From positions 25,248-64,313 of the forward strand of contig NZ_QQRU01000008.1 of assembly GCF_003428885.1 (NCBI RefSeq): a stretch of DNA of 39,066 nt, written 5' to 3'. The first letter of the stretch is position 1. Every line of letters begins with the position of its first letter. The stretch comes from Streptococcus sp. LQJ-218 (GTDB taxonomy: Bacteria > Bacillota > Bacilli > Lactobacillales > Streptococcaceae). A model generated the notes under the pieces. The model did no database searches. It was not told the DNA's origin and saw only the letters and a program-made list of their open reading frames with translations. The translations under genes and the position numbers were made by a program. This document shows, piece by piece, positions 8,089 through 16,188 of this stretch.

Positions 8089-9906
8089 ATGGCAACAACT
8101 ATAGAGGTTAATAAACAGACTGTAAAGGAATTGCTTGGATCGGGGAAAAATAAGAAATTCGCTATTCCAGAATATCAGAGACCATATGCATGGACAACTG
8201 ATCAGATTCAGACTCTATTTGATGACTTAGTTGAGTATACCAGTGGTGAAGAAAAAGACAGTACATACTTTTTAGGCACTATTGTAGCATATGAGAATGA
8301 TGAGAACGAACAAGAAATTATAGATGGGCAGCAACGCATTACTTCTTTATTTTTACTTCTAAGAGCTCTATATTCTAAACTGAGTTCTATGAGTGAAACT
8401 CTTCAGTCAAAGAATTTTATGCGACAGATTGAAGCAGCAATGTGGGAACAAGATGAACTTACGGCAGAAGTTGATTTTGAAAAAGTTTTAATAGTTTCAA
8501 GAGTTGTTGGTGAAGAAGAAAATAATATTTTTACAAATATATTAGTTACGGGAGAAACAGAAAAAGGAAGAAAAGACCCTTATTCTGAAAACTATAAGTT
8601 ATTTGTGGAGTTAATTGAAGATTATGCAAGTAAAGAACCAGAATTGTTTTACTGGTTTATTCAAAATGTTTTAAATAGGGCCATTTTGCTTCCTATTACT
8701 GCTGATTCACAGGATACTGCACTGACAATATTTTCTACACTAAATGATAGAGGACTAGCTTTATCTGATGCAGATATTTTTAAGGCTAAGATATATAACT
8801 ATATAGACAATAGTCAGAAAAAGGATTTTATCGAAGAGTGGAAACTGATTGATGAATCCGCATCAAATGCAAATGAGAGTATTCAAAAGTTGTTTTATTA
8901 CTATATGTTTTATCTGAGAGCTAAAGAGAATGATAGAAATACTACAACTCCGGGTATTAGAAAATACTATTCTCAGAATCAATTTGAAAAGTTATATCAA
9001 AGTGACTTATTGACGAATCTTCGTTTACTAGTAAGTTTATGGACAGTTATTAATAATAGGATAGTTGTGGAAGGCGAGAATTGGTCAGAGAATAAAGAAA
9101 TTCTTAAAGTACTGGATTCTCTATCCTCTTATCCGAATGAATTTTGGAAGTATCCTGTAGTAATATATTATTTACGTTACAAAAACTCTGAAAATTTTGA
9201 GTCAGATTTTTTGAACTTTTTAAGAAATTTATTTGCAGTTTTGTCAGCAAGGTACGTAGTTACTCCAACAATAAACGCAGTCAAGCGTAGTATTTTAAAT
9301 TTGAATGCTTCAGTTTATCAATCTAAAACACCTAAATTTGATTTCTCTTTAGTTGATGAAGAAGAATTCAAAGAAAAAGTAAAGAATGCACACCGAAATA
9401 CGGTTCGAATGCTTCTAAAGGTACTGGCTTATCAAAGACAAGATGAATTATTGCCAGAAAAATGGGAAATAGAGCATATTTTACCTCAAAAGTGGCAAAA
9501 TAGTTTCTTTCCAGATAATTCAGAAAGAGAAGTTAGGAATTTGATAGAACATATTGGTAATAAGATACCTTTTGAGAAGAAGCTGAATATTATTGCTAGT
9601 AACGGATATTTTGCTAAGAAGAAAGAAAGTTATCAAAAATCATCAATTACCATGGTACAAGATTTATCCAAGGAAAAAAGTGATTGGAAACTTGATGAAA
9701 TTCGTGAAAGAGATATCCGCATTGCTGATGAACTTATAAATTTATTATCAAGTTGGGGATTGAATAAGATTTCTGAAGAACATATGGAAACAAGACGATT
9801 TAAAATTGAAATTCCCACAGAATCTACAGATAATTATATAAATTTTTTAAAAATGTTTCAAAAAGTTGATTCAGATGAAGTTCGTCAACAATTTTTAGAT
9901 ATATAA
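8089..9906 (+). CDS. DUF262/DUF1524 protein, GmrSD-like putative nuclease
   Basis: A 605-aa protein not related to purine synthesis. Residues 26-35 (IPEYQRPYAW) and 79-83 (DGQQR) are the DUF262 signature, a ParB/Srx-like NTP-binding domain. The C-terminal third has the DUF1524 His-Me finger pattern: EHILPQKW with His463, then NLIEHIGN with Asn484 and Asn491. Both halves in one chain resemble fused GmrS-GmrD type IV restriction proteins, so an anti-phage role against modified DNA is plausible but inferred. I chose the ATG at 8089, behind GGAGAGG at 8071-8077; an in-frame GTG at 8080 is too close to that site. The start is just 2 bp past the purN stop. The gene is clearly richer in A+T than its pur neighbours. 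Confidence 0.85.
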   Translation: MATTIEVNKQTVKELLGSGKNKKFAIPEYQRPYAWTTDQIQTLFDDLVEYTSGEEKDSTYFLGTIVAYENDENEQEIIDGQQRITSLFLLLRALYSKLSSMSETLQSKNFMRQIEAAMWEQDELTAEVDFEKVLIVSRVVGEEENNIFTNILVTGETEKGRKDPYSENYKLFVELIEDYASKEPELFYWFIQNVLNRAILLPITADSQDTALTIFSTLNDRGLALSDADIFKAKIYNYIDNSQKKDFIEEWKLIDESASNANESIQKLFYYYMFYLRAKENDRNTTTPGIRKYYSQNQFEKLYQSDLLTNLRLLVSLWTVINNRIVVEGENWSENKEILKVLDSLSSYPNEFWKYPVVIYYLRYKNSENFESDFLNFLRNLFAVLSARYVVTPTINAVKRSILNLNASVYQSKTPKFDFSLVDEEEFKEKVKNAHRNTVRMLLKVLAYQRQDELLPEKWEIEHILPQKWQNSFFPDNSEREVRNLIEHIGNKIPFEKKLNIIASNGYFAKKKESYQKSSITMVQDLSKEKSDWKLDEIRERDIRIADELINLLSSWGLNKISEEHMETRRFKIEIPTESTDNYINFLKMFQKVDSDEVRQQFLDI

Positions 9907-9927
9907 ACTGGGAATGAAAGGAAAAAA

Positions 9928-11475
9928 ATGACTAAACGCGTCTTAATCAGCGTCTCAGACAAAGCGGGCATTGTTGAATTTGCCCAAGAACTTAAAAAAC
10001 TTGGTTGGGACATCATCTCAACAGGTGGAACCAAAGTTGCCCTTGATAATGCTGGTGTTGATACCATTGCCATTGACGATGTGACTGGTTTCCCAGAAAT
10101 GATGGATGGTCGTGTCAAGACCCTCCACCCAAATATCCATGGCGGTCTCCTCGCTCGTCGTGACTTGGATAGCCACTTGGAAGCGGCTAAAGACAACAAG
10201 ATTGAGCTCATTGACCTTGTTGTGGTCAACCTTTACCCATTCAAGGAAACCATTCTTAAACCAGATGTGACTTATGCGGATGCCGTTGAAAACATCGATA
10301 TCGGTGGGCCATCAATGCTTCGTTCAGCAGCTAAAAACCACGCTAGCGTAACAGTTGTTGTAGATCCTGCTGACTATGCTGTTGTTCTTGACGAATTGTC
10401 AGCAAACGGCGAAACAAGTTATGAAACTCGCCAACGGTTGGCAGCCAAGGTTTTCCGTCACACAGCAGCTTATGATGCCTTGATCGCAGAATACTTCACA
10501 GCTCAAGTGGGCGAAAGCAAACCTGAAAAACTCACTTTAACCTATGACCTCAAGCAAGCCATGCGCTATGGAGAAAATCCTCAGCAGGATGCAGACTTCT
10601 ACCAAAAAGCCTTGCCGACAGATTACTCCATCGCTTCAGCCAAACAGCTCAACGGGAAGGAATTATCTTTTAACAATATCCGCGATGCGGATGCGGCCAT
10701 TCGTATCATCCGTGATTTCAAAGATCGTCCAACCGTTGTGGCACTCAAACACATGAACCCATGTGGAATTGGTCAGGCAGATGACATCGAGACTGCTTGG
10801 GACTATGCCTATGAGTCCGACCCAGTGTCTATTTTTGGTGGTATCGTTGTTCTTAACCGTGAGGTGGATGCTGCGACAGCTGAGAAGATGCACGGCGTTT
10901 TCCTTGAAATCATCATCGCACCAAGCTATACGGATGAGGCGCTAGCTATTTTGACCAATAAAAAGAAAAACTTGCGTATCCTTGCCTTGCCATTTGATGC
11001 TCAAGAGGCCAGTGAAGTGGAAGCAGAATACACAGGCGTGGTTGGTGGACTTCTTGTGCAAAACCAAGACGTGGTCAAGGAAAGTCCAGCTGACTGGCAA
11101 GTGGTGACTAAACGTCAACCAACTGAGACAGAAGCGACAGCTCTTGAGTTCGCTTGGAAGGCTATCAAGTATGTCAAATCAAATGGAATCATCGTGACTA
11201 ATGACCACATGACACTTGGCGTTGGCCCTGGTCAAACCAATCGTGTGGCTTCCGTCCGTATTGCCATTGAGCAAGCTAAAGACCGCCTTGACGGCGCTGT
11301 TCTTGCTTCGGATGCCTTCTTCCCATTTGCAGATAACGTGGAAGAAATCGCTAAAGCAGGTATCAAGGCCATTATCCAGCCAGGGGGCTCTGTCCGTGAC
11401 GAAGAGTCAATCGAAGCGGCTGATAAATACGGCTTGACCATGGTCTTTACAGGCGTTAGACATTTTAGACATTAA
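9928..11475 (+). CDS. purH: Bifunctional AICAR transformylase / IMP cyclohydrolase
   Basis: PurH performs the last two steps to IMP. The 515-aa protein has the N-terminal IMP cyclohydrolase/MGS-like domain ([18 protein letters not shown] at the start, [15 protein letters not shown] near residue 62). The AICAR transformylase part starts near residue 200 and contains RYGENPQQ and the catalytic KHMNPCGIG near residue 267. The ATG follows GAAAGG. The last 13 coding and stop bases belong to a 16-bp sequence that recurs at 14110-14125, beyond the accessory pair that follows. Confidence 0.97.
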   Translation: MTKRVLISVSDKAGIVEFAQELKKLGWDIISTGGTKVALDNAGVDTIAIDDVTGFPEMMDGRVKTLHPNIHGGLLARRDLDSHLEAAKDNKIELIDLVVVNLYPFKETILKPDVTYADAVENIDIGGPSMLRSAAKNHASVTVVVDPADYAVVLDELSANGETSYETRQRLAAKVFRHTAAYDALIAEYFTAQVGESKPEKLTLTYDLKQAMRYGENPQQDADFYQKALPTDYSIASAKQLNGKELSFNNIRDADAAIRIIRDFKDRPTVVALKHMNPCGIGQADDIETAWDYAYESDPVSIFGGIVVLNREVDAATAEKMHGVFLEIIIAPSYTDEALAILTNKKKNLRILALPFDAQEASEVEAEYTGVVGGLLVQNQDVVKESPADWQVVTKRQPTETEATALEFAWKAIKYVKSNGIIVTNDHMTLGVGPGQTNRVASVRIAIEQAKDRLDGAVLASDAFFPFADNVEEIAKAGIKAIIQPGGSVRDEESIEAADKYGLTMVFTGVRHFRH

Positions 11476-11478
11476 GAA
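11463..11478 (+). repeat. Left direct repeat of the purH-purD insertion
   Basis: TTTTAGACATTAAGAA covers the end of purH including its TAA. It is repeated without mismatch at 14110-14125, 2647 bp away. The two copies bracket the ATPase-DUF4435 pair. This is the pattern of a target or attachment-site duplication, or of recombination at a short homology. Confidence 0.75.
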
Positions 11479-11480
11479 GA

Positions 11481-11491
11481 CAAAGTTTCAA
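11481..11491 (+). repeat. Left inverted repeat of the insertion
   Basis: CAAAGTTTCAA, 2 bp inside the left direct repeat, is the exact reverse complement of TTGAAACTTTG at 14092-14102, which lies 7 bp inside the right direct repeat. Eleven matching base pairs right at both edges suggest terminal inverted repeats, although the element encodes no recognisable recombinase. Confidence 0.5.
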
Positions 11492-11523
11492 TATAAACAA
11501 AAATTGATTATAATAACATTTGT

Positions 11524-11551
11524 AAAAAGTAAGCCGTAAGGCTTGCTTTTT
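11524..11551 (+). terminator. Terminator between purH and the ATPase gene
   Basis: A 12-bp stem (11524-11535 with 11540-11551, one U-G pair, loop GTAA) ends in a run of T. It would stop purH transcripts just before the ATPase gene. The last T of the stem begins the TGG of the following extended -10. Confidence 0.7.
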
Positions 11552-11559
11552 GGTATAAT
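11551..11559 (+). promoter_or_regulatory. Extended -10 promoter for the ATPase-DUF4435 pair
   Basis: TGGTATAAT is a perfect extended -10. No good -35 is seen at 17 bp. It abuts the terminator hairpin, so the pair is probably transcribed independently of the pur genes, starting near 11566. Confidence 0.6.
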
Positions 11560-11591
11560 TGTAATAAATAAAACTATCAAGGAGTATATGC

Positions 11592-13064
11592 ATGCCTTTA
11601 ATTGAGAAATTTAAAATTAATAATCTTCATAATTATTATGATGTTGAGTTGAATTTTAAGAATGATAAGACTATTTACATTGGAGAAAATGGTATTGGTA
11701 AGACGACTATTCTTGCAATACTTTATTATTTGCTCGATTTAAATTATGAAAAATTATTGAGTTTTATTTTTGAAAGCATTGAGATTAAATTAGAGAGTAG
11801 AGAGCTTTTAAAGATTACTAAAGAAGATATTAGACAAATTAATATAGATAAGAGGAACCATAGAAGACAGGTTCCGAGATTTGTAGTTGATGATTTATTC
11901 ACTGGAATAAAACATGATGAAAATTTGATGGGAGAGTTATTGGAATTATGTAAATCAAAGGATTCAGATTTTGATATAAATGTTAGAGAATTGTACAGAA
12001 AATATGAATTATTTAGAAAATATCCTTTCCCTCTAGCTTCACAAGCAATTAATGAGGTTCTTTATAGAATTAATCCGGAAGGATATGTAAAAGTAATCAA
12101 TGAGATAGAGAATATAAAAAATAAATATAAAATTTTATATTTCCCAACTTATAGAAGAATTGAGGAAGATTTACGTAAATTAAATATAGGTCCTAAAAAT
12201 GTTGCTCCTGGAGAAGAGATATTAAATAGTAAATTTAGTGGAGAATTAATCCATTTTGGTATGGAAGATGTTGAGCAGAGGATAAAAGAACTATTAAATA
12301 AGATTAGTAAGGAAACCAACGAAAGTTACAATAATATGACTAGTGGTTTATTAAATACTTTTTCTAATGGGGAAAGTATTAAAATTTCTGGTGAGAATTT
12401 TGATCCTGAAGAAATAGATATCGCTCTATCTAGATTAGGTGATAAAATAACTGATGAAACTAAATCTATAATTTTAAGTAAGATACATCAAGGTGTCTTG
12501 CATGAAGATAAGTATTTGGACTATCTTGTTTCAAGTATTCTTGAAAATTATAGAACTTTGGCAGATATTGATAGTAGAATTAATGATTTTAATAAAAGAG
12601 TAAATAAATATTTGTTTAGGAAAAAATTTTATTATAATCCACAGTCGTTAAGGTTAGATATCAAGAGGATTGATAGTAATGGGGAAACTATTTTTAAGAA
12701 TAGTCAGTATGGAGAAATAGTTGAAGATATTATTGATTTAAGTAATCTTTCCTCAGGAGAAAAGCAACTAATTTCCACTTTTTCTAAAATATTTTTAGAA
12801 GATGAGAAAGAACTTATTATTTTATTTGATGAACCTGAGTTGTCTTTATCTGTTCCTTGGCAGGAGGAATTTATTTATGACATTTCTCAAGCAAATAAGT
12901 GTAGATTTTTATTAACAGTAACTCATTCTCCATTTATATATACCAATCTTTTACCTTATGCAGAACAGATTGATAATTGTATTAAAGAAACTTTACAAAA
13001 TAGTGATAATAAATTTTCATTTATCTTTTTAGATGATGACAATGATGATGAAATGCCTTTTTAA
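11592..13064 (+). CDS. AAA/ABC-type ATPase, AriA-like (PARIS) candidate
   Basis: A 490-aa ATPase of the OLD/AAA_15 type. The Walker A loop is GENGIGKTT at 31-39. The ABC signature SSGEKQ is at 387-392, Walker B LFDEPE has Asp413-Glu414, and the H-loop His445 is in THSPF. The middle (about 90-370) is a long helical insert. The ATG at 11592 follows AAGGAG by 7 bp. The next gene, 16 bp downstream, is a DUF4435/Toprim-like protein. ATPase plus DUF4435 is the composition of PARIS, where AriA senses a phage trigger and holds AriB. The assignment rests on motif order and gene pairing; other OLD-like ATPase/nuclease pairs are the main alternative. Codon use is strongly A+T-rich compared with purH. 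Confidence 0.8.
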   Translation: MPLIEKFKINNLHNYYDVELNFKNDKTIYIGENGIGKTTILAILYYLLDLNYEKLLSFIFESIEIKLESRELLKITKEDIRQINIDKRNHRRQVPRFVVDDLFTGIKHDENLMGELLELCKSKDSDFDINVRELYRKYELFRKYPFPLASQAINEVLYRINPEGYVKVINEIENIKNKYKILYFPTYRRIEEDLRKLNIGPKNVAPGEEILNSKFSGELIHFGMEDVEQRIKELLNKISKETNESYNNMTSGLLNTFSNGESIKISGENFDPEEIDIALSRLGDKITDETKSIILSKIHQGVLHEDKYLDYLVSSILENYRTLADIDSRINDFNKRVNKYLFRKKFYYNPQSLRLDIKRIDSNGETIFKNSQYGEIVEDIIDLSNLSSGEKQLISTFSKIFLEDEKELIILFDEPELSLSVPWQEEFIYDISQANKCRFLLTVTHSPFIYTNLLPYAEQIDNCIKETLQNSDNKFSFIFLDDDNDDEMPF

Positions 13065-13080
13065 ATAAGGGGGATATAAT

Positions 13081-14058
13081 TTGAAATCAGTAACAATAGA
13101 AAATCACCTAGAAAGTTTGACAGAATCCTCAGTTATTTGGGAAAGGTATACGAGAGATGCTAAGGCTAACCCCAATAGATATTTTGTATTTTATGAAGGA
13201 AAAGATAGGCAGTATTATGATTGCCGAATACAAAATTTTACTAAAAATTATAACGCATATGGGGTTGGTGGTAAGAGTAAGGTGTTGGAATTAGTCGATA
13301 AATTTACTCATGAGGAGGGTTATAAATTAAAGAATAAATTATTTTTTATAGATAAAGACTATGAAAAACGCCGACTAGATTCGGATGTATATATGACTCC
13401 AAAATACGCAGTTGAAAACTTTTACGTAAGCCAAACTGCAATCGAGAGAATACTGAAAACACATTATGGGATAAATGAAGATGATCAAGAATTTAGCATA
13501 GTATTAGATTATTTTAACAAAAGATATAAAGAATTTATTCAACATCTGACGAATATGAATCTATGGGCAATTTGTTGCCAATTAAATGAGGTCAAAATAG
13601 ACTTTGATTTGTTGGGGTTAAAAAATAATGCAGATAATATAGTTAAAATCAAGCATGAAAAGTTAGAATTATCAGTGAAAGATATAAGTTTTAATTTTTT
13701 TGAAAGTATGTATGAGAAAATGCTAAGTGAGAAAATTAAAAAAGGTAGTGAAAAGAATGGCAGAGATTATGTCTCGGAGTTATCTATTTTTAGAGATAGA
13801 CGAGAACACATACACTACACTTTCGAAAATGATATAGAGGAATACCGTGTTCACATAGAGGATTATTCTAGAGGGAAACAGTTGTTATGGTTTTTAAAAG
13901 AGTTTATATTATCCGTAGAGAATAAAAATGGAGGTATTCTGAAAAGACAATTTTTTATTGATGATAGAGCTATAATGACAGTGTTTACTAATTGTGCAGA
14001 CACGCCTGAGTGCTTGAATGACTACTTGAAAAGAAAATGTTGTTTGACATTCAACTAG
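13081..14058 (+). CDS. DUF4435/Toprim-like protein, AriB-like (PARIS) candidate effector
   Basis: A 325-aa protein, TTG start at 13081 behind AAGGGGG. The N-terminal part reads YFVFYEGKDRQYYD with Glu39, then KLFFIDKDYEKR with Asp91 and Asp93, then YAVENFY near 109-115. This Glu, DxD and YxxEN order matches DUF4435 proteins, whose fold is Toprim-like. In PARIS the AriB subunit is a Toprim nuclease released by AriA on phage infection, reported to cut a host tRNA. Here that role is inferred from the residues and the adjacent ATPase gene. The C-terminal half (about 160-325) is unassigned. It is the last gene of the inserted pair. Confidence 0.75.
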   Translation: MKSVTIENHLESLTESSVIWERYTRDAKANPNRYFVFYEGKDRQYYDCRIQNFTKNYNAYGVGGKSKVLELVDKFTHEEGYKLKNKLFFIDKDYEKRRLDSDVYMTPKYAVENFYVSQTAIERILKTHYGINEDDQEFSIVLDYFNKRYKEFIQHLTNMNLWAICCQLNEVKIDFDLLGLKNNADNIVKIKHEKLELSVKDISFNFFESMYEKMLSEKIKKGSEKNGRDYVSELSIFRDRREHIHYTFENDIEEYRVHIEDYSRGKQLLWFLKEFILSVENKNGGILKRQFFIDDRAIMTVFTNCADTPECLNDYLKRKCCLTFN

Positions 14059-14091
14059 TCTTTATTATATGTGGAAATTATATAAGATTAG

Positions 14092-14125
14092 TTGAAACTT
14101 TGAGTAAATTTTTAGACATTAAGAA
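14092..14125 (+). repeat. Right inverted and direct repeats of the insertion
   Basis: TTGAAACTTTG at 14092-14102 is the inverted partner of 11481-11491. TTTTAGACATTAAGAA at 14110-14125 is the direct copy of 11463-11478, which includes the purH stop. They mark the right edge of the ATPase-DUF4435 insertion. Confidence 0.65.
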
Positions 14126-14128
14126 TGT

Positions 14129-14160
14129 AAAGGAAAGAAAACAGTTTCTTTCCTTTTTTT
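14129..14160 (+). terminator. Terminator, probably the original purH terminator
   Basis: A perfect 12-bp stem (14129-14140 with 14145-14156, loop ACAG) is followed by T-rich sequence. It starts 3 bp after the right direct repeat. If the insertion is removed at the repeats, this hairpin falls 6 bp after the purH stop codon, so it was probably purH's own terminator before the insertion. Confidence 0.8.
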
Positions 14161-14187
14161 AGCTTAAAATGCTAAGTGAAACAAGAT

Positions 14188-14211
14188 TAAAACGAACGTT
14201 TATGATATAAT
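14188..14211 (+). promoter_or_regulatory. purD promoter with PurBox-like site
   Basis: TGATATAAT at 14203-14211 is an extended -10 with a perfect TATAAT. No good -35 is present; instead a CGAAC-centred site at 14188-14200 matches about 10 of 13 PurBox positions. A weaker TTCG-centred box follows at 14220-14232. This suggests purD, purE, purK and perhaps purB form a second PurR-controlled transcription unit. Confidence 0.6.
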
Positions 14212-14243
14212 GTTAGTAAATAATTCGCAAAAGAGGTTGAGGA

Positions 14244-15506
14244 ATGAAGCTGTTAGTTGTCGGTTCGGGTGGTCGTGAACATGCGATTGCTAAAAAGTTG
14301 CTTGAGTCAAAAGACGTTGAAAAAGTCTTTGTAGCTCCTGGGAATGATGGGATGACTCTGGATAGTCTGGAATTGGTAGATATCTCTATTTCCGAACATT
14401 CTAAGCTAATCGACTTTGCAAAAGCCAACGATATTGCTTGGGCCTTTATCGGGCCAGATGATGCCCTTGCGGCTGGTATCGTGGATGATTTCCATGCAGC
14501 TGGTCTCAAGGCCTTTGGTCCGACAAGATTGGCAGCGGAGCTGGAGTGGTCCAAGGATTTTGCTAAGGAAATCATGGTCAAATACGGCGTTCCGACAGCA
14601 GTCTATGGCACATTCTCAGACTTTGAGGAAGCCAAGGCCTATATCGAAAAGCAGGGTGCGCCTATCGTAGTCAAGGCGGATGGCTTGGCGCTTGGGAAGG
14701 GTGTCGTCGTTGCTGAGACAGTTGAGCAAGCGGTCGAAGCAGCTTATGAGATGCTTTTGGACAATAAATTCGGTGACTCAGGTGCGCGTGTGGTTATCGA
14801 GGAATTCCTCGACGGTGAGGAGTTCTCTCTCTTTGCCTTTGTCAATGAGGACAAGTTCTACATTATGCCAACAGCTCAGGACCACAAACGTGCCTATGAT
14901 GGTGACAAGGGGCCTAACACAGGCGGTATGGGGGCCTATGCGCCAGTTCCTCACTTGCCACAGAGCGTGGTTGACACAGCGGTTGACACCATTGTCAAGC
15001 CAGTCCTCGAAGGCATGATCAAAGAAGTTCGTCCTTATCTTGGTGTCCTTTACGCTGGTCTTATCTTGACAGCTGATGGACCCAAAGTGATCGAGTTCAA
15101 CGCTCGTTTCGGAGATCCTGAAACTCAGATTATCCTACCTCGTTTGACATCTGATTTCGCCCAAAATATTACGGATATCCTCGATGGTAAGGAGCCAAAC
15201 ATCACATGGACGGACAAGGGTGTGACACTTGGCGTAGTTGTCGCATCCAATGGGTACCCGCTAGACTATGAAAAAGGTATTGAGTTGCCAGCCAAGACAG
15301 AAGGTGACATCATCACCTACTATGCCGGAGCTAAGTTTTCGGAAAATAGCAGAGCACTGCTATCAAACGGCGGACGTGTCTATATGCTCGTCACCACAGC
15401 CGATACCGTCAAAGAAGCCCAAGAAACCATCTATCAAGAACTCTCTCAACAAAACACAGAAGGTCTCTTCTACCGAACAGATATCGGAAGCAAGGCCATT
15501 AAGTAA
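14244..15506 (+). CDS. purD: Phosphoribosylamine-glycine ligase
   Basis: GAR synthetase joins glycine to phosphoribosylamine with ATP. The 420-aa protein starts MKLLVVGSGGREHAIAKKL, the N-terminal nucleotide-like fold. The ATP-grasp part includes PIVVKADGLALGKGVVVA near residue 138 and DHKRAYDGDKGPNTGGMGAY near residue 214. VIEFNARFGDPETQ follows near residue 286. The ATG at 14244 follows GAGGTTGAGGA. A 190-bp structured spacer separates it from purE. Confidence 0.97.
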   Translation: MKLLVVGSGGREHAIAKKLLESKDVEKVFVAPGNDGMTLDSLELVDISISEHSKLIDFAKANDIAWAFIGPDDALAAGIVDDFHAAGLKAFGPTRLAAELEWSKDFAKEIMVKYGVPTAVYGTFSDFEEAKAYIEKQGAPIVVKADGLALGKGVVVAETVEQAVEAAYEMLLDNKFGDSGARVVIEEFLDGEEFSLFAFVNEDKFYIMPTAQDHKRAYDGDKGPNTGGMGAYAPVPHLPQSVVDTAVDTIVKPVLEGMIKEVRPYLGVLYAGLILTADGPKVIEFNARFGDPETQIILPRLTSDFAQNITDILDGKEPNITWTDKGVTLGVVVASNGYPLDYEKGIELPAKTEGDIITYYAGAKFSENSRALLSNGGRVYMLVTTADTVKEAQETIYQELSQQNTEGLFYRTDIGSKAIK

Positions 15507-15541
15507 AGATATAAGAATAACGCGACGAAGTCGCCAAATAC

Positions 15542-15672
15542 GATAATGGTCGCCGTGGTGAAAAGACCAGAACAGTGAATGTTCCGGTCTAGAGAAAATT
15601 TGAGACTTAGGCTCAAATTTTAGGAATGAAACCGAAGGTTTGCTTCCGTACCCACCACCTAAGACCATTATC
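15542..15672 (+). ncRNA. Candidate structured RNA or mini-element in the purD-purE spacer
   Basis: An outer helix pairs GATAATGGTC (15542-15551) with GACCATTATC (15663-15672). It continues after a small internal loop as GTGGTG (15555-15560) with CACCAC (15653-15658). Inside lie two more hairpins. One is at 15564-15590 (AGACC-GAAC with GTTC-GGTCT, 9 bp with one mismatch, 7-nt loop). The other is at 15595-15621 (perfect 10-bp stem AAAATTTGAG/CTCAAATTTT, 7-nt loop). The element ends about 25 nt before the purE ATG. It could be a cis-acting leader, or an insertion whose outer helix is a terminal inverted repeat. I do not recognise a known RNA family. Confidence 0.5.
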
Positions 15673-15696
15673 AAAAAAGAAGGAAAAGGAAAAATT

Positions 15697-16188
15697 ATGA
15701 CTAAACCAATTATTTCCATTATCATGGGCTCAAAATCCGACTGGGCAACCATGCAAAAAACAGCAGAAGTTCTCGATCGCTTCGGTGTTGCTTACGAAAA
15801 GAAAGTTGTTTCCGCACACCGTACACCTGACCTCATGTTCAAACATGCGGAAGAAGCACGGAGTCGTGGAATCAAGGTCATCATCGCTGGTGCGGGTGGC
15901 GCAGCGCACTTGCCAGGGATGGTAGCAGCTAAAACTACCCTTCCAGTCATTGGTGTGCCTGTCAAATCTCGTGCTCTTAGCGGCGTGGATTCACTTTATT
16001 CCATCGTTCAGATGCCAGGTGGAGTACCTGTTGCGACCATGGCTATCGGTGAAGCAGGTGCGACCAACGCAGCCCTCTTCGCTCTCCGTCTTCTCTCAGT
16101 AGAGGATCAGGCTATCGCGACAGCCTTAGCTGATTTCGCAGAAGAGCAAGGAAAAATCGCAGAGGAGTCGACAAATGAGCTCATCTAA
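15697..16188 (+). CDS. purE: N5-carboxyaminoimidazole ribonucleotide mutase
   Basis: PurE moves the carboxyl group of N5-CAIR to give CAIR. I chose the ATG at 15697 ([16 protein letters not shown]) behind AAGGAAAAGGA. That gives 163 aa, the usual class I PurE length; an upstream in-frame ATG at 15640 would add 19 residues inside the structured spacer. [18 protein letters not shown] with the active-site His, and [13 protein letters not shown] are visible. It overlaps purK by 14 bp. Confidence 0.96.
   Translation: MTKPIISIIMGSKSDWATMQKTAEVLDRFGVAYEKKVVSAHRTPDLMFKHAEEARSRGIKVIIAGAGGAAHLPGMVAAKTTLPVIGVPVKSRALSGVDSLYSIVQMPGGVPVATMAIGEAGATNAALFALRLLSVEDQAIATALADFAEEQGKIAEESTNELI

Noticed and set aside
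8062..9950. Possible direct repeat around the DUF262 gene: GGGAGTGGAGAGGAA at the purN end and GGGAATGAAAGGAA before purH.
   Set aside because: The similarity is imperfect and both stretches are purine-rich ribosome binding sites, so it is not good evidence for an insertion edge.
952..15613. GACTTAGGCT occurs both in the purC-purL spacer (952-961) and in the purD-purE element (15604-15613).
   Set aside because: A 10-base match is expected many times by chance in a 39-kb window, and the flanks do not match.
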